NCBI GenBank assembly: GCA_027604505.1
Contig: JADIIX010000042.1
Location: forward strand, 99,176 to 163,175
Length of the DNA stretch: 64,000 bases
Reading direction: 5' to 3'
Origin: Gonapodya sp. JEL0774
Lineage: Eukaryota > Monoblepharomycota > Monoblepharidomycetes > Monoblepharidales > Gonapodyaceae
The notes beneath the pieces were generated by a model. That model saw only the letters and a list, made by a program, of their open reading frames with translations, ran no database searches and had not been told where the DNA came from. Positions 56,901-64,000 of the stretch are shown in pieces (positions within the stretch are counted from its first letter, which is position 1; each line of letters opens with the position of its first letter). Made by a program: the position numbers and the translations under genes.

Positions 56901-59147
56901 GCTGGAATGAGACAAGCAGGCCTAATATCTTGTGTAACTCGTCCGAATACTGCTTGTTTGAAGAATCCTAGGTGAAATGAGAGTCAGTGGCCGGTCTCAC
57001 GCTTGCCCATGTGTGGTAGTGTATTCACGTCGTCGGTCTTCCCAGCACTTCTAATGGTTGCTTCAAAAACAGCCACGTCCACCAACATCATCCACAACCA
57101 CTGATTGTCTCCCTCCACCGAGTTTTCAATCTTTTGAGCCAACCTCCTGGCAATCCATATGCAGGTATGGAGCGGTTTGATGCCTGAAATAGCCCTCACG
57201 ACGTCTATACACCGAGACCGGGAACTAACCGCAAGTTGACGGGCTTCAATAGTGGTGGGAGCGTCGATATCGATGTAGTGAGCTACAACACCAGTTGGTG
57301 GCGACTCTGATCGATGATCCAAAAAGCAGATGCGAGAAGCGACGTTCTCCAAAAGCGATGATAAGCAAGATGCAACTTCCAATGTCTACAGAAATCTGCA
57401 TCAAGGATGTTTCCTAGTAACATCGTGGTTTCTCACAAAATTCACCTGGCAGGTCGTTTCGTGTTTTAGAATAGAGCTCCACAATGTCAGAGCCGTCATC
57501 GCAACATTGAGAGAAGGGTGTTCCGCTATCACCGCCGCGAACTTGACGAATCTTTGATGACATCAATGTCGATTAATGTTTTAAGATCAACCAACTCAGA
57601 TGGTTCGCTCACTTATCAAAGTTGGCCGGTAACGAAGTTGCCTTTTTGAAGCAAACCTGTTCGTCACCTAATACCAAAAGGGCCTGCACGACTCCCTTAA
57701 GCGCAGAGTACGAGTCCTCGGGCAATCTAGAACCAGCCTGCGCGCTACGAATTTCTTCTAAGTTACCTGAAAAGCACCCGTGTGTCCTCCCGTATGAGTG
57801 GATCAGTAGGTCGAGACCTCCTTCTGAGAAAATCGGGACAAGGATGAGGAGACGGAGGGGATCTTCGGGTGTTGCTCCCGCTCCCCGAGAAAAGATGGGA
57901 AGAAGCGTGTCGGATGCCGCCTGTGCTCAAAAGGAAAACGGGCAAAATGACACGAGGAAGACACGTGCCCGAGTTGCTGTTCCATCCACTTACCAGTCTA
58001 ATCCTTGCAGACGTACTAGCCAGAAGTTCCAGCAAACGGTAAACCACCTTTGTTTCGGCTATTCCCTTCACAAGGGCCCACTCCACCATAGTTGCAAGTG
58101 TTCGAAGATGTGCTTCGGCAATTCTTTCACATTCTTGCGGAGGTAAGACCTCGGTTCTCTGTGTAGCTCCAAAGGGGAGTGTTCCACCTGACTGAGCCGC
58201 AGCCTCGTACCTCTGCGCCCAAAGGACTGCATTGTTTCCAATACGCCCAATCCAACTGGAGAACTCAGTTCCAGCTCCCATGCCCATGAGCTTCGCCGCC
58301 TCTGCTATATCAGAATCCGGGAGCTCTTGAACGACAGAGCCAGGGAGGACGATGGCTTGCATCGGTGGGATCAAGAACTTCTTTCTTCTTGCTGCAGCGG
58401 AATCGTCGAAAAGAAACACGTCTTCACATAGGATTCTCAGCACAGAAAGTGTCAGGTCTTGCGAAATAGGCGTCTGAAAGTACGAACTTCTAAAAGCAGT
58501 CAATCGGTTTCGATACGTCCGGATTGACTTACATTTTGCTCGTAATAACCCAAGAGCTTCCCGTTTAATCCGGGCCAGGAATCCGGCCAGGAAGCCTTTG
58601 CAACTTCCACGATCACTTTGGCCACCTTTTCTCTCAAAAAAGCTGGCAAAGAGTTAACTGCATCCCCATTCGCAGCAATCGCCAAGATTTCTTCAGCAAA
58701 GGTTTGGATGGAAGCTTTTCCTTCCGCACTGAATTTTTCCCCATCCCATTTGGTCCTGATAGACTCCTCTATAACCGATAGAGCAAAATGTCGAGTCTCT
58801 GGGGGTGTGATTGGGGAGCTCAAAGGGTGTGCGAGGTACAAAGCGATAGGTAAAGAGTTCGGAGCGATCTTGAACGAGTCAAGAAACTGCACCAGAAATC
58901 AGGATGCATCATAGAGTATCAAGATGTTTGAGCGACAAAAAAATGTTCGGAAGAGTGAGGTGATGGGAATGCAATGAGAGTGTATGTACTTCGAGTTCTC
59001 TAGTTCACATGAGAATGTAAAGGATGAAGCTCTCACTTGTTGGGCCACTTTTCTGTCTTCATTCGACACTCCTGGACTGTAGACAGCCGATAATGCTTCT
59101 TGGACGCGGGCTTCAGAAACATTGTAACATAAAGAGGAATGGAGCAT
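53949..59147 (-). CDS. Exportin-5/Msn5-type importin-beta family exportin
   Basis: A large gene of many exons. It starts ATG 59147 (EALSAVYSPGVSNEDRKVAQ), exon 59147-59037, then 58886-58533 (FLDSFKIAPNSLP, RHFALSVIEESIRTKWDG, FLREKVAKVIVEVAKASWP), and ends GLENLFE-stop at 53949. The opening matches the importin-beta/exportin N-terminal HEAT repeats. The WPDSWPG and HFALSVIE..I..KW pattern is the exportin-5 (XPO5/Msn5) branch. Later exons are helical and HEAT-like (for example REVRAHAIGGLIKLGTAMPD, HWRILINNVLRPLILLCPPE, PREILATLPEMDPQQIL). It would carry phosphoproteins or structured RNA cargo out of the nucleus with Ran-GTP. I did not compute every exon boundary; no break was seen in those checked. 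Confidence 0.85.
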
Positions 59148-59532
59148 TCGATCACCAACGAACGGGGCATGCTACACGATGCACCTCGAAGCTGAACTTT
59201 ATCAGGGATTCTCACCAGCAGTCATCGGGTCCTGTTCATGGGATTGTGGATCGGTATTTCTAATCATGCGCTTGGTCATGGACGAGGGCCACGGCAGGCC
59301 ACTATTTCTGCAAATAAATTGCGAACACATTTCGGCAGGAAGCACCGATATACTCTATCACTGAAAAGAGAACTAAAATTTTGGACGTCATACTGATTTC
59401 GGACTTCGGTTGTGCGTCCTTGAGATATGTGTGCTAGGCGTGGTTCTGAGTCAGTAGAGTGAGAAATATCACTCTTTTCCCTGCGAATCCTGGACATAAA
59501 GGAACTCACAGTTTCTGTTGGCACGTGCACAA

Positions 59533-61320
59533 ATGGGGAAACGGCGGCCGCAGCCGGTCTTCGCGAATAACAGAATGACCGATTGCCCCATATGTCAGCT
59601 TTCTTTTGTGGATCCCGAAGATGTTTCTAGTGTGCAAAGAGCGATCGCGTGCTCCAGTGGTTGTGGACACGTTTTTCATGAGGTAAATGATGATGTGGGC
59701 CTGGCGGCAGCAACAGCACAGGATTGTGGCATTAGGGGACATCGCGATTGGAGAAGGTCAAAAGGGAGAATGCATAGAATTTGAGCTGCTACCGAACCTC
59801 CCGCGGAACGGCTTTGTCGCTCTTCTTCTGTGATGTCGCCACATGTTTTTCACTCACCTATATGCACTCGTGGATGACAACCATGATATCCAGGAATGTC
59901 TCAGCTCGTGGTGTAGAGCGCAAAGAAAAGTGACTGCACCATGCCCGATGTGTCGAAAGAAAGGAGAATGCCGGAGAATCTTCTTGGACTTACGGACAAT
60001 TCTGCTAAACTGCCTTGACGCAGACGGAGAAGGGGAGAGCGAGGACATCGCGACGGACTCTTTAGGCGCAACTCACTCGGAGAATTGTAGCGAGCTTGGA
60101 ACCACTGGCACCTCATCCAGTCTCGAAGAGACGCAGCCAAACGACCTCCTCGCCGGACCTCGAGCACGGTCGTCCCACCATCCCTCCCGACGCTCCGGCC
60201 TTCGACGCCTTCTTTCATCTCTCCCTGTCACATCTGCTCCTACGGGCGCTGCCGCTGATGAAGACGAAGGCCACCATCAAGAGCATGACGCAGTTGGCAA
60301 CTGCCTTGTTTGTCCAACTCTCACAGCTGACGTCAACGAGCTACGGTCGCACACATCTTCCCTCGAACTCCGTCTCATGGTGCTTCAAACCTCCTTTGAC
60401 TCCCGTCTGGACGAGGCTCGAGCTGTCTGGAACACTGAACGAGAAACCGAACGGCGAGTTTGGGGAGAAAAGTTTAAAGCGCTGGAGGCTAAGGCCCACG
60501 CGGCCGAGGAGAGAGCCACACTTGAGGCAGAACGCTTGCGGAAGGAGAGAAAACTGTTGCAGGATGAGAGGAGAACTTGGGATGAGGAAGGCAAAAAGTT
60601 GAGAGATGAAGCTGAGATGAGAAAGCGTAAAGTGGCAAAAATGGAATTTGAGGTGCGTCTGTGATACATAAATGCTAGCGAGAGAAACTAACCTGCAAAA
60701 CAATTCAGCTCCGGCGCCTCACTACCGGTCTGCGTGAACCCCGGGCTCTACATAGCCCACCCCCTCACGAGGAATCAAAGCATCTGCGTATGCCTGTAGA
60801 CCTTCTAAACTTTGAAGATTTACGGTCGAACCAGCAGGAAGATCTGCGTGCCTGGAAGAGAACGAAAGAGAACCCCTTTGAGAGTGTCGCCAAGCGTTCT
60901 TCGGAAGAGATGGTCGTTTATTTGGACAACGATGTCGAGGAAAATAATGGTGACGACAGTGTGCCTTGTACTTGACAAATTATTCATATCTGAGATTGTT
61001 GTCCCTGCCCTCCAAAAGGAATCAACCTTACAACCTGCATAGCAACAAATGAGAACCGTCGACCTCATCCTGGTGCTCTGGATGCACCCCTTCCTCGTCC
61101 AGGTGCCAACCTCACCAAGAAGCGACCAACGCCGTACCCTCCCCACGCGCCAACTCCTGGAAGTTCGGCTACACGAGTTCTCCCTAGCTCTTCCCGAGTT
61201 GTTAATCATAACTCCGCGCTACACAACTACCCGGCAACTGGTCCTCAGATTACTTTGAAATCACGGCAATCAAAGTTGACATATTTTGGTATTCGAGTGG
61301 AGAGTGTGGGCAACATTTAG
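59533..61320 (+). CDS. TRAIP-like RING E3 ubiquitin ligase
   Basis: Four exons (59533-59682, 59894-60652, 60709-60949, 61043-61320) give 475 residues. A RING lies at the N-terminus: DCPICQLSF, CSSGCGHVFHEECLSSWC, PCPMCRKKGECRRIFLDL. The Cys/His ligands are intact and the IFLDL follow-on is the TRAIP pattern. A long coiled coil occupies ~200-310 (ELRSHTSSLELRLMVLQTSF, then Glu/Arg-rich helix), followed by a Pro-rich tail. The tail ends QSKLTYFGIRVES, close to a PCNA-interacting (PIP) motif except that the second aromatic is Gly. TRAIP ubiquitylates stalled replisomes. The last intron (GTGACG...TAG) replaces a nearby stop at 60973 and is supported by clean coding after it. Length is close to human TRAIP. 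Confidence 0.82.
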
Positions 61321-62168
61321 CAACTTTGTTTTTTTATACAGTACTGATTGATTGTGAAATTAGGGACTTCTGAGCAAGTTCTATGTAAATATTCTCTAGG
61401 AATCACCAAGCATGTACACGGACTGAATTCTTAGCGAGTGTGAAATGCTCCCTGTCGTGCAGACCTTTCTCTACAAGCTATGTTTGCCTTCATTCTAGTT
61501 TGCCTGTATTCTGCATCATTCCTCGATATATTGCGATGCAAATTCCGGGCACGACATTGGAACCGAGTCTAACAGTGTGCCGTGGTGCTCACAGCAGCTC
61601 CAAAATCACCTATCTGCATTCCGAATCCGAAACTTCAAAGTTGTTAGTATACATAATTATTCGGCAATGCAGGGGTTCTTTCACGCAATCATAACAAAAG
61701 TTCGAAGGAATTTCAAAATGGGCGACTGGATGCCCTGTAATGACAACAAAAATTACGTTGACTAAAACAGTATATAAAGCAGCTGTTGTCTTGGCGTACA
61801 TGGACATGTATGTATGTAATAGAACGCCACCCAAATCAACAGGGGTCATGAAAAATCTCTCCAGAGACCAGAAATCTACTGACGGCTTTCTTTGGAAGCA
61901 AGTACTCGGACTGCAATCTCAGCGTGTGCAAAATGCTCCTTGTAGTAAGCCTATCTGCACATAATATGTCCAGGAGTCATGTGTACACGATTCCTCGATG
62001 CTTACCATGAGTGACGGCGGCGGACAAAGAAGGCTGAACCAACTGCCCAAAACCTAACAACGCGCCAATAGTGTCCACTCAATGATGGATTGATGCACTC
62101 CGCCATAGATAGAGATATCATTCCTGTTCCCAGATGGGAAAGGGAGTACGGAGAGGAGACAAAAGTTT
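61321..62168. other. Intergenic, no gene seen
   Basis: AT-richer spacer between the TRAIP-like gene and the tRNA. Overlapping short ORFs only. Confidence 0.5.
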
Positions 62169-62239
62169 TCCCCGACCGGGAATTGAACCCGGGCCTCATC
62201 GGTGAGAGCGATGAATCCTAGCCACTAGACCATCGAGGA
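62169..62239 (-). tRNA. tRNA-Glu (anticodon CUC)
   Basis: A complete 71-nt cloverleaf reads on the minus strand: acceptor TCCTCGA pairing with TCGGGGA (one G-U), a D-arm with AGTGGCTA loop, anticodon stem CATCG/CGATG with loop CTCTCAC (anticodon CTC at its centre), and a T-arm CCGGG/CCCGG with TTCAATT containing the expected TTCAA. There is no intron. The anticodon CUC reads GAG. A short T-run follows at 62169-62166. Confidence 0.95.
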
Positions 62240-62319
62240 CCGAGTAGATGCCTTCGAGTCGTAATGTAAAAATATATTCAAAATTTACCAAATTTGCTCT
62301 ACCCCTAAGGGGATCACAA

Positions 62320-62537
62320 GCTCCATTTCAGAGCTGATAAACACTGGCACAGGTACAGTCGTTGTTGACATCAAAGATGTCTTGGAACAATACCTGGCAA
62401 AAGTTTTCGATCTGGCAATGTCATGTATGCCCATGTCAGACCAGCAGGCTGCTGTTATTTGCCAGATTTTTTGAAGGGATATCAACATGTCATGGCAATT
62501 TCTGAAAGCTCAGCCATTATCAGCTCTGAAATGGAGC
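62320..62537. repeat. Inverted repeat with 21-bp perfect arms
   Basis: The 21-base word at 62320-62340 (gctccatttcagagctgata plus one a) is the exact reverse complement of 62517-62537. The arms are separated by 176 bp. Similarity continues imperfectly outward (ggggatcacaa versus ggggccacaagga). A hairpin transcript or element terminus is possible. Confidence 0.85.
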
Positions 62538-63924
62538 ATCCTTGTGGCCCCACTGCTTGGTGGATGGATGGATCTCCAAGAATACCATTTTTTCATGGTC
62601 AATGAGGACCACTTCCACTGGCATGTTCTTGTGATGGACAAGGATGGACATGCACTGGATAGGAGTGATGATCCTCACCATTATGATGTGAACTTGGAGG
62701 CATGTCACAATGCTTTGAACCAAATTCTCATGCTGGCAATAGCACCATCACCAAGAAATTGGGTTTTGGACTCTGTTTTGGAACCAGGGAGATGGACATA
62801 GCTGTGATGTATCCCCACAATTTTTGGATGAAGTGGCCAGAGGATATGTATGTATTCCTTAGAACTGTCTATCCCCAATGTGTTGAATGTGACTCATGTG
62901 GAAACCCTAGACTAGATTTGATAACATTCTTCATACACATTTCTCCCAATTGTTCAAGAGATTATGGTAATCCTACATCATTTCACAGGTCCATCTTGCA
63001 TTGATTTTATGGGTGGGTGAAGTAAATTACATTGTGGGGGCACTCTCCAGGGTGGGGGGTGTAAAAAATGCGACACTGATTTCCCACTCAAACCGATGGG
63101 CCATCACCACTCACCCAACTCACTATTCGCATTCCTGCAGGACACAGCTCCGATTTAAAGTCATCTCAATGTATTTGCGGTGAAAAAACGGGGTTTTTGT
63201 GCTGGGATGGGTCAATTCCAGAATCGAAATCAGCCCCACTCAGTCAATTCCCCAATCCCAATCGCAACAAATCGGTCAATTCCCAGTGGATTTTTGATTG
63301 TCAAAATTTGCCACAATCGATTAAAATTGAATTGAAATCGAGGTGAATCGCCAATTGGTGAATCGAATCGTTGATGCTGTTCACTCAGTAAAAATCAAAC
63401 TTACTCCCAAGCCTCTCACAATACCTCTCCTCAGTCTTATGCTGTCCCTCCATCTTCACAGTCCTCTCTTCCACCTGAATCACAATCCATCTCCCACAAG
63501 GAGACACAGAAGGCACCTTCAATCATCAAATCAAACTCTAAATTGATGTCTTCAGCCAGCAAGTCTGCAATGTCATTTCTGCATCAAGTTTCTGTCTTTC
63601 CAGATAAGAGCTTACCAGGAGTTCCTATGGAAATAGATTCTGGCAAGTCATGCTGTTTTTTTTGCTTGATCCAGCACTCTGAGCCTTGTCTCTTATGGTG
63701 CTTAACCCCATTACACCCACAGAACTGCCCAAATTGTTTGAGGGCCCCATGCCTACTTCAAGTGCCCTACCCCAGGGTGCAACTCTGTCAAAATTTGTCG
63801 CCATTACTTTGACTTTTCTCATAGAACATGTTGTGGCACTCAAAACAACTTGCCAGATTGCGAAGCAGAGGCCAAGGCATTGGTTGTGTGACCTGCCTGG
63901 AGTCACCTTTAAAGCTGTGAGCAA

Positions 63925-64000
63925 GCGAGTAACTCGCTCATTTTAGCGCTACTCGTAACTCGCTCGCTCAGTTGTAGAAATAGTCAACTCGTAACTCGCT
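63925..64000. repeat. Repeated actcgtaactcgct motif at the window edge
   Basis: The word actcgtaactcgct occurs at 63951-63964 and 63987-64000, with the variant gcgagtaactcgct at 63925-63938. Short repeats of this kind are common at transposon ends. The array runs off the window, so its full size is unknown. Confidence 0.7.

Larger units (their letters stand above)
62240..64000. other. AT-richer terminal region, probable mobile-element remnants
   Basis: Base composition and codon flavour change just upstream of the tRNA. ORFs such as 62487-62801 (EYHFFMVNEDHFHWHVLVMD), 62702-63004 (MYPHNFWMKWPEDMYVF) and 63686-63946 read like protein fragments but match no family I can name. They sit in different frames without clear splice sites. 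An inverted repeat and a repeated end motif are listed separately. The most economical reading is one or more decayed transposable elements; I cannot name the class. Confidence 0.4.

Overview
The window is nuclear DNA of a filamentous fungus, most likely a basidiomycete of the Agaricomycetes type. The genes are dense, lie on both strands and are cut by many short GT-AG introns (about 50-100 nt, a few near 300). The content fits: Spt7, Snx4, Grc3, Rlp24, exportin-5, capping protein, a tyrosine-kinase-like (TKL) kinase and F-box proteins. There are no operons. Exon models below were built by hand from splice signals and reading-frame continuity. Where exon coordinates are given in full, the total length divides by three.

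Left third (1-26 kb): a Tom20-SET fusion running off the left edge, an AN1 zinc-finger protein, a DUF4326/2H-phosphoesterase fusion, a 1.9 kb stretch I cannot resolve, carnitine acetyltransferase, a bacterial-type phosphoribosyltransferase, an ACC-synthase-like aminotransferase, an F-box protein, a stand-alone YVH1-type zinc domain, sorting nexin Snx4 and a membrane-anchored FkbM-family methyltransferase.

Middle (27-43 kb): a protein kinase fused in frame to a Rho/Cdc42-like GTPase whose P-loop lysine is missing, followed by a 10-N assembly gap. Beyond the gap lies a very GC-rich, low-complexity stretch holding mitochondrial ribosomal protein uS2m. Next come two tandem copies of an intron-rich MFS transporter gene and then a gene-poor stretch.

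Right third (43-64 kb): housekeeping genes, several in head-to-head pairs: a small unknown protein with RLP24, SPT7 with GRC3, and exportin-5 with a TRAIP-like RING protein. The capping protein beta gene lies between GRC3 and exportin-5. A tRNA-Glu(CUC) follows. The last 1.7 kb is AT-richer, contains an inverted repeat and a repeated end motif, and looks like mobile-element debris.

The most unusual items are three domain fusions (kinase-GTPase, Tom20-SET, DUF4326-2H) and the phosphatase-less YVH1 zinc domain.
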